Below are positions 45,402-55,159 of a stretch of DNA of 64,000 nt, piece by piece; position 1 is the stretch's first letter; every line of letters starts with the position of its first letter. The stretch is taken from the NCBI GenBank assembly GCA_023407175.1, contig JAEYMU010000057.1, positions 124,001 to 188,000 on the forward strand, given 5' to 3'. A model generated the notes under the pieces. The model had not been told where the DNA came from. It saw nothing but the letters and a program-made list of their open reading frames with translations, and did no database searches. The position numbers and the translations under genes were made by a program. The DNA is from Bacillota bacterium (lineage in GTDB: Bacteria; Bacillota_A; Clostridia; Lachnospirales; Lachnospiraceae).

Positions 45402-48400
45402 TTATCTTGGTACCTCAGCCATAATGTAAACCTCTACCTTATCGCCTTCTTTTACATCATTGAACTTTTCAAATACCAGACCGCATTCATAGCCGGTGGC
45501 AACTTCCTTGACATCATCCTGGAATCTCTTCAGGGATGCAAGGGTGCCCTCATAGATCATGGTATTATCCCGGAATATTCTGGCCTTACAGTTTCTTATG
45601 ATCTTACCGTCAAGCACATAGGAGCCTGCTATCGTACCGATACCGGAGGCCTTAAAGGTCATACGGATTTCGGCATGGCCTATAATTCTCTCCTCAAATA
45701 CAGGGTCAAGCATTCCCTTCATTGCTGCCTCAATATCATTGATGGCATCATAGATAACCCGGTAAAGCTTTACCTCTACATTTTCCCGGTCGGCAGTATC
45801 CTTTGCCGCATTTTCCGGTCTTACATTAAAGCCTATGATAATGGCATTGGAGGTGCTTGCAAGCATAACGTCAGATTCATTGATTGCACCAACTCCGCCG
45901 TGAATGACACGTATTGCAACCTCGGCATTGCTAAGCTTTAAGAGGCTCTGCTTCATGGCCTCTACAGAACCCTGTACATCGGCCTTGATAATCAGATTCA
46001 ATTCCTTTATATTGCCGGCCTGGATTTGTGAGAACAATCCATCCAGAGATAATTTCGCCTTGGTATCGGCGATCAGCTTTTCCTTACTCTGTGCAAGATA
46101 GGTCTCTGCAATGTTTCTTGCTTCCTTTTCATTATCGGTTGCCATGAAGGTTTCACCTGCATCCGGAACCTCATTAAGGCCAAGAATCTCTACCGGTGTA
46201 GAAGGCGTTGCCTCCTTGACTCTTCTGCCCTTGTCGTCTATCATGGCACGTACTTTACCAAAGGATGCACCCACAGCAACATTATCTCCGACATGAAGTG
46301 TTCCCTTCTGCACCAGAATTGTGGCTACCGGGCCTCTTCCCTTGTCAAGCTCTGCTTCAATGACAATACCTCTTGCATTACGGTTCGGATTCGCCTTAAG
46401 CTCTACCAGCTCCGCAGTCAGAAGGATCATCTCCAGCAATTGGTCAATACCTTCCTTGGTATGGGCGGAAACCGGAACGAATATCGTATCACCGCCCCAA
46501 TCCTCGGCGATCAACTCATACTCGGTCAGTTCTTGCTTTACTCTCTCAATATTGGCACTTGGCTTATCAATTTTATTAATGGCTACGATGATCTGTACGC
46601 CGGCCGCCTTGGCATGGTTGATCGCCTCAATTGTCTGCGGCATTACACCGTCGTCAGCAGCAACTACCAGAATCGCGATATCTGTGGACTTTGCACCTCT
46701 CTTACGCATGGAGGTAAAGGCTTCATGTCCCGGGGTATCAAGGAAGGTAATTTTCTCTCCATTGATTTCTACGACATAAGCACCGATATGCTGTGTGATA
46801 CCACCGGCTTCCCTTGAGGTTACATTGGTCTCTCGGACTGCATCCAAAAGGGAGGTTTTGCCATGGTCAACATGCCCCATAACGCAGACAACGGGAGGAC
46901 GCTTTACCATGGTTGCAGGATCTTCCTCCTGCTCCTTTAATAATTCCTCAATTACATTGATCTTAACCTCTTTTTCAGCAATAATTTCATATCCTAAAGC
47001 AATTTCTTCTGCTTCTTCAAAGGTTATCTCCTGATTCAACGTAACAATTTTACCTGCAAGAAACAGCTTTTTAATTAATGCTGCTGAGGGCCTCTTCATT
47101 TTCTCTGCCAATTCTTTTATCGTCAGTACTTCAGGAATTGTGATGACCTTGATTTCCTCCTCTACCACCTGTATAGGCTTGGGCTGGATAAACTGACCTT
47201 TTTTGGGTGCGATTTTTGACTTGTTTTCAACGGTTTCATTCTCGCGGTCAACCAGACTCTTTTCCTTATAGTTCTTTTCCTTATTAATTCTGTCCCTGTT
47301 TCTCTTATTACTGTTGTCATTCTTCTCGGCAACCTTTTGATCCAGAATCTGCTGGTCAAAATTCTTACGCTCACCGCCAGCTCTCCCTGTGCCCTTTTTA
47401 TTGCCCTGCCCTCTATTAAATACGGGCTTATCATCATCATCCTTACCACTATTCTCAAAGCCGCGGGAATTAAAGCCACCGCCGGGCTTCGGTCCGTTTC
47501 CTGGTCTGGAATAGCCTCCCTGGCCGCCGTAGCCTCCTCTTGAGGACTGTCCTGCACCTGTCTGAGGGCGTGCTCCGCCCTGATACCTGTTGCCCTGACC
47601 CTCTCCGGCAGGTCTTCCCTCGTAGGGTCTTTGCGGTCTCTGGCCCTGATAACCTTCTCCGGCAGGTCTTCCCTCGTAAGGTCTTTGCTGTCTCTGGCCC
47701 TGATAGCCTTCTCCAGCAGGTCTTCCCTCATAGGGTCTTTGCTGTCTCTGGCCCTGATTATTATCACCATAAGGCCTGTTTTGCGGTCTTTGGCCTTGTG
47801 CATTATTATCATATGACGTTCTTCCTGCAGGCCTTTGGTTTGCTGTATTTCCTTGTTGTCCCTGTCTCATTACACCCTGTCCTCCTGCGGGCCTTTGTCC
47901 CTGTGTACCATGTGTACCCTGTGTACCTTGTGTACCGTGTGTGCTTTGTGTTCCCTGCATAGTATGTGTACCTTGATGTCCTTGTTCATTTGTTCTTTGC
48001 TCTCTATTCTGTCCTGTAAATTGTCCCGATCTTGCTCCGCCTTGTCCTGAGGCCGGTCTCTGATTTATCGAATTACTTCCGGCCGCTCCTATTTGTCCCG
48101 GCCGAGCCGCATTCGAAGGTTCCGCCGGGCGGTTTGCCTCCTGATGTGACTGCTCCGCTGCGGAACGAGCCGGACTTTGAACTGCATTGCCCTGGGCAGA
48201 TGAATTATGACTCGCCGTACTGTACGCCGTTGGATTCTGTCCCGCCGGTTTTGTTCCCGTCTGTTGTCCGCCAGACATTGCACCTGCCGGTTTTTGGCCA
48301 GCCGGATGAGCCTGGGCTGCAGAGGGAGCCGCAGCTTTGTGAGGTGCTTCTGTCCTTTGCGGTGTATCCTGCCTTGTCTCAGGTGACGGCTTGGAAGCTG

Positions 48401-48629
48401 CCGGGTGTACAGGCTTTGCAGCAGAGGCAGGAGCTTCTTTTGCTGTCCGGCTTAACTGGACATAATAATTCTTGACATAAGCCACCTCATTATCCTCAAG
48501 GCTGCTGCTGTGTGTTTTCTTCACACCGAAGCTTTTATCCAGAAAATCAAGAATATCCTTGCTCTCCAGATTACCTTTTGTTATTTGATTTATTTCATTT
48601 TTCAACTCAAAGATTTTCATTTTTGCCAT
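45402..48629 (-). CDS. infB: Translation initiation factor IF-2
   Basis: 1075 aa, long for IF-2 because of an extended N-terminus. The protein places initiator tRNA on the 30S subunit. Residues 1-50 form an IF2_N-like unit ([26 protein letters not shown]). About 60-450 is low complexity, rich in Q, G, P, A and R, with tandem repeats. A second IF2_N ([20 protein letters not shown]) precedes the GTPase: GHVDHGKT near 587, DTPGHEAF near 632, NKID near 690. EF-Tu-like and IF2 C-terminal domains follow. GGAGG precedes the ATG by 4 bases. Confidence 0.97.
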   Translation of the reverse strand: MAKMKIFELKNEINQITKGNLESKDILDFLDKSFGVKKTHSSSLEDNEVAYVKNYYVQLSRTAKEAPASAAKPVHPAASKPSPETRQDTPQRTEAPHKAAAPSAAQAHPAGQKPAGAMSGGQQTGTKPAGQNPTAYSTASHNSSAQGNAVQSPARSAAEQSHQEANRPAEPSNAARPGQIGAAGSNSINQRPASGQGGARSGQFTGQNREQRTNEQGHQGTHTMQGTQSTHGTQGTQGTHGTQGQRPAGGQGVMRQGQQGNTANQRPAGRTSYDNNAQGQRPQNRPYGDNNQGQRQQRPYEGRPAGEGYQGQRQQRPYEGRPAGEGYQGQRPQRPYEGRPAGEGQGNRYQGGARPQTGAGQSSRGGYGGQGGYSRPGNGPKPGGGFNSRGFENSGKDDDDKPVFNRGQGNKKGTGRAGGERKNFDQQILDQKVAEKNDNSNKRNRDRINKEKNYKEKSLVDRENETVENKSKIAPKKGQFIQPKPIQVVEEEIKVITIPEVLTIKELAEKMKRPSAALIKKLFLAGKIVTLNQEITFEEAEEIALGYEIIAEKEVKINVIEELLKEQEEDPATMVKRPPVVCVMGHVDHGKTSLLDAVRETNVTSREAGGITQHIGAYVVEINGEKITFLDTPGHEAFTSMRKRGAKSTDIAILVVAADDGVMPQTIEAINHAKAAGVQIIVAINKIDKPSANIERVKQELTEYELIAEDWGGDTIFVPVSAHTKEGIDQLLEMILLTAELVELKANPNRNARGIVIEAELDKGRGPVATILVQKGTLHVGDNVAVGASFGKVRAMIDDKGRRVKEATPSTPVEILGLNEVPDAGETFMATDNEKEARNIAETYLAQSKEKLIADTKAKLSLDGLFSQIQAGNIKELNLIIKADVQGSVEAMKQSLLKLSNAEVAIRVIHGGVGAINESDVMLASTSNAIIIGFNVRPENAAKDTADRENVEVKLYRVIYDAINDIEAAMKGMLDPVFEERIIGHAEIRMTFKASGIGTIAGSYVLDGKIIRNCKARIFRDNTMIYEGTLASLKRFQDDVKEVATGYECGLVFEKFNDVKEGDKVEVYIMAEVPR
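47599..47760 (-). repeat. Three 54-bp tandem repeats in infB
   Basis: Three nearly identical 54-bp units encode an 18-residue repeat of the type [18 protein letters not shown] in the IF-2 linker. A second run of 9-bp units encodes Gly-Thr-Gln/His repeats near 47890-47960. The frame is kept throughout. Confidence 0.85.
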
Positions 48630-48634
48630 ACTTA

Positions 48635-48967
48635 CTACCTCCGTTCATCTCCCTGCACAACTTTCAGTATCTTTTCTATTGCATCTGCCAAGCCTTTGTC
48701 AAGAACAGCCAAAGAAGCTCGAATTTCTTTGCCTATTGCATGACCCAAGTCATCCTTTTTTCCAAAAAAGTAAATCGGCACATTATAGTAAGTACACATG
48801 TTAGTAAACATTTTTTTTGTATTGTCCGACGCATCCTCCGCTACCATAACCAGAGCAGCCTTTCGCTCCTTCACAGCCTTTTCCGTGGAAAATTCGCCGC
48901 TTGCCGTATTGCGCGATTTTGTTGCAATTCCTAACAGGTTATACACTTTCTTGTTTTCCGGATTCAA
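48635..48967 (-). CDS. ylxQ: L7Ae-family ribosomal protein, YlxQ type
   Basis: 110 aa L7Ae/L30e-fold RNA-binding protein of the YlxQ group, located between ylxR and infB as in other Firmicutes. Seen: [58 protein letters not shown]. The start is TTG (48967), within the end of ylxR (29-base overlap), with GGAG 10 bases upstream. It probably binds kink-turn RNA; its exact partner is unknown. Confidence 0.9.
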   Translation of the reverse strand: MNPENKKVYNLLGIATKSRNTASGEFSTEKAVKERKAALVMVAEDASDNTKKMFTNMCTYYNVPIYFFGKKDDLGHAIGKEIRASLAVLDKGLADAIEKILKVVQGDERR

Positions 48968-49226
48968 GTAAAACCATCTCCTTCTCCAGTGTTTCTACAA
49001 TTTCCTTTGGAATGCTCACCTTAAGCGAACGCTCCAGGCCCTTTGTTTTGACCGCCTTTTGCAGGCAGGCCAGGGAACAGCAGATATAAGCTCCTCTGCC
49101 ATTTTTTTTGCCTGTTGCATCGATGACAATCTCATCCTCAGGAGTTTTAAGAACACGGATCATTTCTTTCTTGGTCTTCATTTCACCGCATCCGGTACAC
49201 ATTCTTAATGGTAATTTTTTTGCCAA
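48939..49226 (-). CDS. ylxR: YlxR-family RNA-binding protein
   Basis: 95 aa. The family (DUF448) includes RnpM, a modulator of RNase P in Bacillus, and sits in the nusA-infB operon. Seen: LRMCTGCGEMKTKKEMIRV, DATGKKNGRGAYICCSLACL. I prefer the TTG at 49226 (MAKKLPLR) with AAGGA about 10 bases upstream; the GTG three codons earlier is only a base or two from that site. The C-terminus overlaps ylxQ. Confidence 0.88.
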   Translation of the reverse strand: MAKKLPLRMCTGCGEMKTKKEMIRVLKTPEDEIVIDATGKKNGRGAYICCSLACLQKAVKTKGLERSLKVSIPKEIVETLEKEMVLLESGKQESV

Positions 49227-49273
49227 TCTTATCACATCCTTAATTATCCCAGAGTATCGTACAGCGTTCTATA

Positions 49274-50317
49274 CTAGTAACCCATACTCTGTGATTCACT
49301 CTTAATATCTATCTTATAACCTGTCAGCTTCGCAGCAAGTCTTGCATTCTGTCCCTCCTTACCAATTGCAAGTGATAACTGATAATCAGGTACGATAACC
49401 CTTGCACTTTTCTCATATTCCTCCACGGTAACAGAAACTACCTTTGCCGGACTTAGTGCATTCTCAATTAATTTTGCAGGATCATTACTCCAATTTATAA
49501 TATCAATTTTCTCATTTCTAAGCTCACTGACAATGGCATTAACTCTTGCACCGTTTAAACCGACACAGGCTCCGACTGCATCAACGTCCGGGTTGTTGCT
49601 CCATACCGCCATCTTTGTTCTGGAGCCGGCTTCTCTGGATATACTCTTAATTTCTACCGTACCATCCTGAATTTCCGTAACCTCTGCTTCAAATAAACGC
49701 TTTACCAACTCGGGATGGGTTCTGGATACAGTAATTCTGGGTCCCTTGGTGGTGTCCTTCACCTCAAGCACATATAATTTAATTCGGTCGGTCGGTCGGA
49801 ATACCTCGCCTCTCACCTGCTCGTTTTCCGTAAGTACAGCGTCCACCTTACCTAAATTGATACTTACATTATTTCCTACATAACGCTGTACGATGCCGGT
49901 TACGATATCCTTTTCCTTACCGCTGTACTGAGTATACAGAACCTTTCTCTCCTCCTCGCGAATTTTCTGCACTACGACCTGTTTAGCCTTCTGTGCAGCG
50001 ATACGTCCGAAATTCTTTGGAGTAACCTCAACCGCTACGATATCCCCGATCTCCTTCCTTGCATCCTTCATCTTTGCCTGCGCAAGGCTGATCTGCATTA
50101 CCGGGTCTGTTACCTCCTCTACAACCTCTTTCATAGCATATACATTAACCTCACCTGTGCTTCTGTCTATATTAACCTTAATATTGTCTGCTCTGCCAAA
50201 GTTATTCTTGCAGGCTGCAACCAGTGAATTCTCCAACGCCTCCAGCAATATATCTTTACTGATATCCTTTTCCTTTTCAATTTGATTTAAAGCCTCAATC
50301 AGCTCTCTGTTATCCAT
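49274..50317 (-). CDS. nusA: Transcription termination/antitermination protein NusA
   Basis: 347 aa, the short Firmicute form without acidic repeats. It binds RNA polymerase and RNA and modulates pausing, termination and antitermination. N-terminal RNAP-binding domain (1-130), S1 (about 133-200), then KH1/KH2 (PDVDAVGACVGLNGARVNAIV and LAIGKEGQNARLAAKLTG). A ribosome binding site AGGAGG is 12 bases upstream of the ATG, and a duplicated copy with an anti-SD sequence lies just ahead of it. Confidence 0.97.
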   Translation of the reverse strand: MDNRELIEALNQIEKEKDISKDILLEALENSLVAACKNNFGRADNIKVNIDRSTGEVNVYAMKEVVEEVTDPVMQISLAQAKMKDARKEIGDIVAVEVTPKNFGRIAAQKAKQVVVQKIREEERKVLYTQYSGKEKDIVTGIVQRYVGNNVSINLGKVDAVLTENEQVRGEVFRPTDRIKLYVLEVKDTTKGPRITVSRTHPELVKRLFEAEVTEIQDGTVEIKSISREAGSRTKMAVWSNNPDVDAVGACVGLNGARVNAIVSELRNEKIDIINWSNDPAKLIENALSPAKVVSVTVEEYEKSARVIVPDYQLSLAIGKEGQNARLAAKLTGYKIDIKSESQSMGY

Positions 50318-50328
50318 TTCTTTTCTTA

Positions 50329-50400
50329 TCCTCCTTTAATTTCTAAAAAATTAGCATAATCTTAGCCAGGAGGATATTCCTCCTTTAAATTTCTAAAAAA
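50329..50400 (-). promoter_or_regulatory. Duplicated Shine-Dalgarno with intervening anti-SD before nusA
   Basis: A 22/23-bp segment containing AGGAGGA occurs twice (50329-50350 and 50378-50400). The upstream copy pairs perfectly with TCCTCCT (minus, 50374-50368) to form a 7-bp hairpin with loop ATA. The same TCCTCCT could instead pair with the nusA ribosome binding site about 32 bases downstream. This arrangement allows two exclusive structures, one of which would hide the nusA site. Function is inferred. Confidence 0.5.
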
Positions 50401-50417
50401 ATCAATGCAGCACTGTC

Positions 50418-50885
50418 CTAAAAATCAAAGGTCAGCCTTACCATTGCAATATCCGATCTTGGAATTACCATTGTTTTATTATTTTCAAGCTCCAGTGTCA
50501 GAGACTCCTGACTGAATGCTGTTAATATCCCGACAAATTCCTTTTTCTTATCCACCGGCTTATACAGCTTGACTTCCACTTCCTCGCCGATGCTTTTTTC
50601 AAAATGCTTATCCCTTTTCAACTGCCTTCCAAGTCCCGGCGAACTGACTTCAAGAATGTATGCATCGGGTATGAAATCATTTTTATCCAGCAAATCACTT
50701 AAGGCTCTGCTGACAAGCTCACAGTCATCCACCGTAATTCCATTTTCCTTGTCGATATAGGCCCGAAGGAACCAGTTGCCGCCTTCCTTCACATATTCCA
50801 CATCATACAATTCAAAATGATTTTGCTCCAGAATCGGTGCAATCAGCTTTTCTGTTTTATATTCATATTCCTGATGCTTTGTCAT
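50418..50885 (-). CDS. rimP: Ribosome maturation factor RimP
   Basis: 155 aa. It assists early 30S assembly. Seen: FELYDVEYVKEGGNWFLRAYIDKENGITVDDCELVSRAL, YILEVSSPGLGRQLKRDKHF and the C-terminal SH3-like fold. GGAGG is 4 bases upstream of the ATG. It is first gene of the rimP-nusA-ylxR-ylxQ-infB-rbfA-nrnA-truB-ribF operon, served by the promoter at 51022-51050. Confidence 0.96.
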   Translation of the reverse strand: MTKHQEYEYKTEKLIAPILEQNHFELYDVEYVKEGGNWFLRAYIDKENGITVDDCELVSRALSDLLDKNDFIPDAYILEVSSPGLGRQLKRDKHFEKSIGEEVEVKLYKPVDKKKEFVGILTAFSQESLTLELENNKTMVIPRSDIAMVRLTFDF

Positions 50886-50968
50886 ACTACCTCCATGCCG
50901 CCAAAACCTTGCCTGGTTTTTGCAATAATTTATGAAACTCGTTATCTTCTACAGTTCGCGCAAAGAAT

Positions 50969-50992
50969 AAGAGTGGACTTTCGTCCACTCTT
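50969..50992 (-). promoter_or_regulatory. Stem-loop in the rimP leader
   Basis: A 10-bp perfect stem (AAGAGTGGAC with GTCCACTCTT) is capped by GAAA on the minus strand, about 25 bases after the predicted transcription start. Only a weak U-tract follows, so it may be a 5'-stabilising hairpin or a partial attenuator. Confidence 0.5.
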
Positions 50993-51021
50993 TCTTAGTC
51001 TTATCATTTAGCACAATACTT

Positions 51022-51050
51022 ATTATAGCAAACGCAGCCAATAATTGCAA
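51022..51050 (-). promoter_or_regulatory. Promoter of the rimP-nusA-infB operon
   Basis: On the minus strand TTGCAA (51050-51045), 17-base spacer, perfect TATAAT (51027-51022). It is the only strong promoter found upstream of the nine-gene translation operon. Confidence 0.65.
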
Positions 51051-51181
51051 GTACTAATTTCATTACTTTTTCATATTTGTTTTAAAAGCACATATCAGAC
51101 ATAAATTTCATAATATATTTCAATTTCATTTATTTTATATTTTACATAAAAGGAAATGAACCATACTTTCCAAATTAAATC

Positions 51182-51240
51182 TTGACAAGAAAATAGCTGC
51201 TGCATATAATTGTTGCATCTACAACAGTTGCATAGACAAC
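51182..51240 (+). promoter_or_regulatory. Consensus promoter with tandem MarR-type operators
   Basis: TTGACA (51182-51187), 17-base spacer, TATAAT (51205-51210): both hexamers are perfect. Directly after the -10 lie two 14-bp sites, GTTGCATCTACAAC (51212-51225) and GTTGCATAGACAAC (51227-51240), each with GTTG/CAAC half-sites, 15 bases apart and covering the predicted start point. A repressor bound here would block RNA polymerase, fitting autoregulation by the following MarR protein. Confidence 0.75.
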
Positions 51241-51260
51241 AAATAAGGAGATGATACCAA

Positions 51261-51716
51261 ATGCTAATGGCCGATTTTTCAATTATTTCAAGATTTAGCA
51301 GAACTTTCTTTGAACGAAAATTAGCGGAAAGTAATGTTGGATTTACAGAACATATGATTATGCTGTACTTATGTAAAGTCGATGTTGTTAATCAGGATAC
51401 CATTGCCAGTTACTTTTTACTTGACAAGGGCGCTGTGGCAAAGACCCTGAACAAGCTTGAGAATAAGGCATATATCCAAAGAACCGACAATCCAAATAAC
51501 AAACGTGAAAAGCTGATTTCCATCACACAGAGCGGCCAGGATAAAATAGAATATCTTACAAAGGAGCTGCACGTCTGGCATAATTACCTTTTTGAGGGGT
51601 TAAGCAAGGAGGAAATCGAACAGTTCATCCATACCATCAGCAAGATATCCTCGAATGCGGCCAGTGTGATTAGCAGTAAAGGGAATTTATCAGACAGTAA
51701 GGAGCTGAAATCATGA
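51261..51716 (+). CDS. MarR-family transcriptional regulator
   Basis: 151 aa winged-helix dimeric regulator. Seen: GFTEHMIMLYLCKVDVVNQDTIASYFLLDKGAVAKTLNKLENKAYIQR, followed by the beta-wing DNPNNKREKLISITQSG. Such repressors release DNA on binding aromatic or toxic compounds. The ATG at 51261 has AGGAG about 10 bases upstream. It overlaps the transporter by four bases (ATGA), so they form one operon under the tandem operators. Confidence 0.92.
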   Translation: MLMADFSIISRFSRTFFERKLAESNVGFTEHMIMLYLCKVDVVNQDTIASYFLLDKGAVAKTLNKLENKAYIQRTDNPNNKREKLISITQSGQDKIEYLTKELHVWHNYLFEGLSKEEIEQFIHTISKISSNAASVISSKGNLSDSKELKS

Positions 51717-53713
51717 AAACAAAAAATGCACAAAAAAATTTCCTGCTAATCCTGATTCTCTATCTTCTTGGCATTTTTATGGGAGCGATTGATACCGGTA
51801 TTATAACTCCCGCCCGAACCGTAATTCAGAATTTTCTATCCGTAGATGATAAAACCGGTATCTGGATGATTACCATGTATACACTTGCATACGCGGCCAG
51901 TATCCCGGTTATGGGCAAGCTTGCCGATAAATACGGCAGAAAATATATCTACCTGGTCAGTATTTTTCTTTTTGGCCTTGGTTCCCTCTTCTGCGGTTTA
52001 TCACAAGACTTCGGAAGCTTTCAACTGCTGCTGATCTCAAGAGCAGTTCAGGCAATCGGAGGCGGCGGTATCCTGCCTGTTGCAACAGCGGAATTCGGCA
52101 CCACCTTTCCCAAGGAAAAAAGAGGAATGGCCCTCGGCCTGGTCGGAGCTGTCTATGGCGTGGCCAATATTATAGGCTCCTCTGCCGGAAGTGCTATCCT
52201 TGATATCTTTGGAACTGATAATTGGCAGTTTATCTTCTATGTCAACGTTCCGATAACCATTTTCATTCTTTTGGCAGGCTTTTTTGCTTTACCAAACTCC
52301 AGAGAGGAAAATGTGAAGAAAATAGATCTTGTCGGTATCTTCTTATTGACCGTAATGATCCTGTCCGTTTTGTACGGCCTGAAAAACATTGATTTCTTTG
52401 ACTTTACCGCTACCTTTACCAGCACCTCGGTATATCCGTTTTTAATTATCTTTGTAGTACTTCTTCCTCTATTTTGTATTGCGGAAACCAGGGCGAAGGA
52501 CCCGGTGATGAACCTGCATTATTTTCTTAATCTAAGAATTGTGGTTACCCTCATCCTGTCCTTTTTCACCGGTGTAATCATTATGGGTATGATTTTTGTA
52601 CCTCAGTTTTCAGAGAATGCCCTAAAGATTGCCACCGGTAAGGGCGGATATTTTGTGTTCATATTGGGTATTTTCGCCGGTATCGGTGCGCCCCTGTCAG
52701 GTAAATTGATTGATAAATACGGTGTCAGGCTTATCCTCGGCTTTGGTTTTCTGATTTCAGTCGCAGGCTCACTGTATCTTACATTAATTACTGCCAATCA
52801 TCCCAACCTTTTTCATGTGCTGGTGAGTCTGATTTTAGTCGGCATCGGTATCGGCTTCACCATGGGTACTCCGATTAATTATATGATGCTGGAGAATACA
52901 CAGCCCCAGGAAGCCAATTCCGCACTTGCGGCCGTTTCCCTGATTCGCTCCATTGGAACCGCGATTGCCCCCGCTGTCATGATCGGCTTTCTTGCCCATG
53001 CCGGAACCGCAGTCCAATCCAATGTCATGTCCCTGCTTCCTGAGGAGGTAAACCTGCCCTCCCTTCCTTATGCAGCAGAGTTAAATGATACCATCAATCA
53101 ACTGAAATCCAATGAAAACATGAAGGATAAGCTTGCCGGTGTGGAGTTTCCTGATTTATCCTCCCTGCAGACAGTAAAAATTGATATGGCTTCCGAGGAC
53201 AGCAGTGTTCAGATACCGCAGGAGCTGATCGAATTGATGCAGACCTCCGATGTGACCAATATTACGGATCGCGTAAAAACCTTCTCCAAGGAAATGTTCG
53301 CACTTATGACCCCTGATTTAATTCTTAACATCCAGGAGGGCATTCAAAGCGGCATCACCGCCATGGAAAGCAGTGCTTCCGATCTGGATACCGTAATTGC
53401 CAGGCTTAAGGCTGCAAATCAGACTCCGGAAGCCCAGGTGACCTCACTTACGAATGTAAAAAATGAACTTTCGGATACAATTGATAAAATGACAACGCTA
53501 AAGGCTGCTATCCCCGATGCCTTCCAGACCGCACAAAATAATTATCTCACTGAAATCGATAAGCTTAGCCCTGCAATTGAGGAAGCCTTCCAGGACACCC
53601 TGAATATCGGCTTTCAGCAGGTATACCTGACCGTTACCATCGTCTCCTTACTTGGGCTTTTTATGCTCTTGTTTTATAGGAAGAATAAAAATCCACAGGT
53701 AACTCAAGAATAA
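51713..53713 (+). CDS. MFS multidrug efflux transporter, 14-TM DHA2 type, with large insert
   Basis: 666 aa; usual relatives (EmrB/QacA) are about 480-510. It exports drugs or other toxic compounds by proton antiport. Motif A-like GKLADKYGRKYIYL follows TM2, and motif C-like LGLVGAVYGVANIIGSSAGSAI is present in TM5. Between TM13 and the final TM lies an insert of about 190 residues (441-634) with SDLDTVIARLKAANQTPEAQ and other helical, probably coiled-coil segments, likely outside the membrane. The start overlaps marR by four bases and has GGAG 8 bases upstream. Confidence 0.9.
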   Translation: MKTKNAQKNFLLILILYLLGIFMGAIDTGIITPARTVIQNFLSVDDKTGIWMITMYTLAYAASIPVMGKLADKYGRKYIYLVSIFLFGLGSLFCGLSQDFGSFQLLLISRAVQAIGGGGILPVATAEFGTTFPKEKRGMALGLVGAVYGVANIIGSSAGSAILDIFGTDNWQFIFYVNVPITIFILLAGFFALPNSREENVKKIDLVGIFLLTVMILSVLYGLKNIDFFDFTATFTSTSVYPFLIIFVVLLPLFCIAETRAKDPVMNLHYFLNLRIVVTLILSFFTGVIIMGMIFVPQFSENALKIATGKGGYFVFILGIFAGIGAPLSGKLIDKYGVRLILGFGFLISVAGSLYLTLITANHPNLFHVLVSLILVGIGIGFTMGTPINYMMLENTQPQEANSALAAVSLIRSIGTAIAPAVMIGFLAHAGTAVQSNVMSLLPEEVNLPSLPYAAELNDTINQLKSNENMKDKLAGVEFPDLSSLQTVKIDMASEDSSVQIPQELIELMQTSDVTNITDRVKTFSKEMFALMTPDLILNIQEGIQSGITAMESSASDLDTVIARLKAANQTPEAQVTSLTNVKNELSDTIDKMTTLKAAIPDAFQTAQNNYLTEIDKLSPAIEEAFQDTLNIGFQQVYLTVTIVSLLGLFMLLFYRKNKNPQVTQE

Positions 53714-53716
53714 CTC

Positions 53717-53749
53717 AAAAAAGCGGCTTTAGAAAGAAGCCGCTTTTTT
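53717..53749 (+). terminator. Terminator after the marR-MFS operon
   Basis: AAAAAAGCGGCTT (53717-53729) pairs with AAGCCGCTTTTTT (53737-53749), with a 7-base loop. Strong, and usable in both directions. Confidence 0.85.
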
Positions 53750-53831
53750 AATGTACCCAGCATGGGTACAGTCTTATCTGACTGCATCATCGTCTATCTA
53801 TTAATAAGAAGAAATTCATAAGCTCGGTCTG

Positions 53832-55001
53832 CTATAGGGCACCATATACTATATTTCTTAATTTACGAATATAATCCGGTCCTGAACCGCCGCAGCGCTG
53901 TACCATATAAATCATCACCAGATTTTCCCTGGGATCGACAAAGAAATAATTACCGCACCAGCCATCCCAGCCGAATTCCCCGGCGGTACCGTTGGTTGCC
54001 GCCTGTGCAGGATCAACCAGAATTCTGCATAGATTTCCGTAATGATAGCCAATCTGGGAATCCCAGTTATAGGCCTTTAACTGTTCCCCTGTAAGCTGCG
54101 GGGTTGCAAGATAAGCAATCGTCTTTCTGCCCAGCAACCGACTGTCCTTGTAGCTGCCGCCCCCTGCCAGCATTTGCGTAAAATGTGTATAATCTTCTAT
54201 GGTTGAAACTAGCCCTGCTCCTCCTGATTCAAAGGCGGGTGCCTCCATATAATCGAACAGGGCCAGGAAGTCATCTGTGAATAGCTCCAGTCTCTTTGCA
54301 TCTGCTTTATAATCATAAATTTTAGCAAAACGGTTCCTCTTCTCCTCCGGTACATAGAAGGCTGTATCCTTCATCTCTAATGGGACAAACAGCTCCTCCC
54401 GCAGAAAGCTGCCATATTTCTTGCCGGTAATGGCTTCAATTACCGCACCCAGCACATCCGCAGAAGCACCATAGCCCCAGCTCTCTCCCGGCTGATAAGC
54501 AAGCGGCATCTCACCCATACGGTTACAAAAGTCAAGAGTGCCGATCGGATGCCCACCGTGATGTGCGGCTCCCACCTTATCATAGAGGGCACCCATAAGC
54601 TGTCCTGCCTCTGTAGCATCGGGATATAAAATCCCGGAGGTCATATTTAATAAATCCTTAATGAGAACCGGTCTTTTTACGTCCTTAAGCCCGCTGTCCG
54701 TATAGACCTTCTGATTTTGAAAGCCTGGAAGATAATCTGAAACCGGAGAAAACAAATTCAATTCACCCCGTTCATAGAGCATTAAGGCGGCAACCGCAGT
54801 GATCGGCTTCGTCATCGAATGCATGCGAAAAATGGTATCCTTCGTCATCGCACTGCCCGCCTCAAGATCCCTCTTTCCATATATCTGGTCAAAGCACAGC
54901 TCATTATGATGCAACAGCCGGAAAACGGCCCCCGCAATATAGCCCTTATCAATTTCTTCTTGTATCACCTGGTTTATCCTTGATAGATTTTTCGTATTCA
55001 T
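53832..55001 (-). CDS. Serine hydrolase, class C beta-lactamase-like (EstB type)
   Basis: 389 aa. The penicillin-binding-like fold acts on esters, peptides or beta-lactams. The SxxK motif is S62-M-T-K65 (MHSMTKPITAV), and the YxN-like site is YGAS near 174 in ESWGYGASADV. No signal peptide is seen, so it is probably a cytoplasmic esterase rather than a true beta-lactamase. FGWDGWCGNYFFVDP and YMVQRCGGSGPDY are typical of the EstB/LpqL-like group. It is monocistronic and faces the transporter gene. Confidence 0.87.
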   Translation of the reverse strand: MNTKNLSRINQVIQEEIDKGYIAGAVFRLLHHNELCFDQIYGKRDLEAGSAMTKDTIFRMHSMTKPITAVAALMLYERGELNLFSPVSDYLPGFQNQKVYTDSGLKDVKRPVLIKDLLNMTSGILYPDATEAGQLMGALYDKVGAAHHGGHPIGTLDFCNRMGEMPLAYQPGESWGYGASADVLGAVIEAITGKKYGSFLREELFVPLEMKDTAFYVPEEKRNRFAKIYDYKADAKRLELFTDDFLALFDYMEAPAFESGGAGLVSTIEDYTHFTQMLAGGGSYKDSRLLGRKTIAYLATPQLTGEQLKAYNWDSQIGYHYGNLCRILVDPAQAATNGTAGEFGWDGWCGNYFFVDPRENLVMIYMVQRCGGSGPDYIRKLRNIVYGAL

Positions 55002-55107
55002 TTTTGGCTCCCATCTGCGTGCTTTAGCACGTATACAAAATCAGGGGGAGTGAAAGCGCTTTTCTTTCACTCTTCCTCCGTTTATTCCTTCTGCTCTTCT
55101 TATTTAC

Positions 55108-55159
55108 AAAAAAAGAACCCGATAACAGTCGATTTTACTGATATAGTAAGGTTCTTTTT
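55108..55159 (-). terminator. Terminator after the small zinc-ribbon gene
   Basis: AAAAAGAACC (near 55110-55119) pairs with GGTTCTTTTT (55150-55159) across a 30-base loop, U-rich on the minus strand. Moderate strength. Confidence 0.55.

Noticed and set aside
47162..47812. 216-aa arginine-rich ORF on the minus strand
   Set aside because: It is an out-of-frame shadow of the repetitive IF-2 linker; no ribosome binding site or homology.
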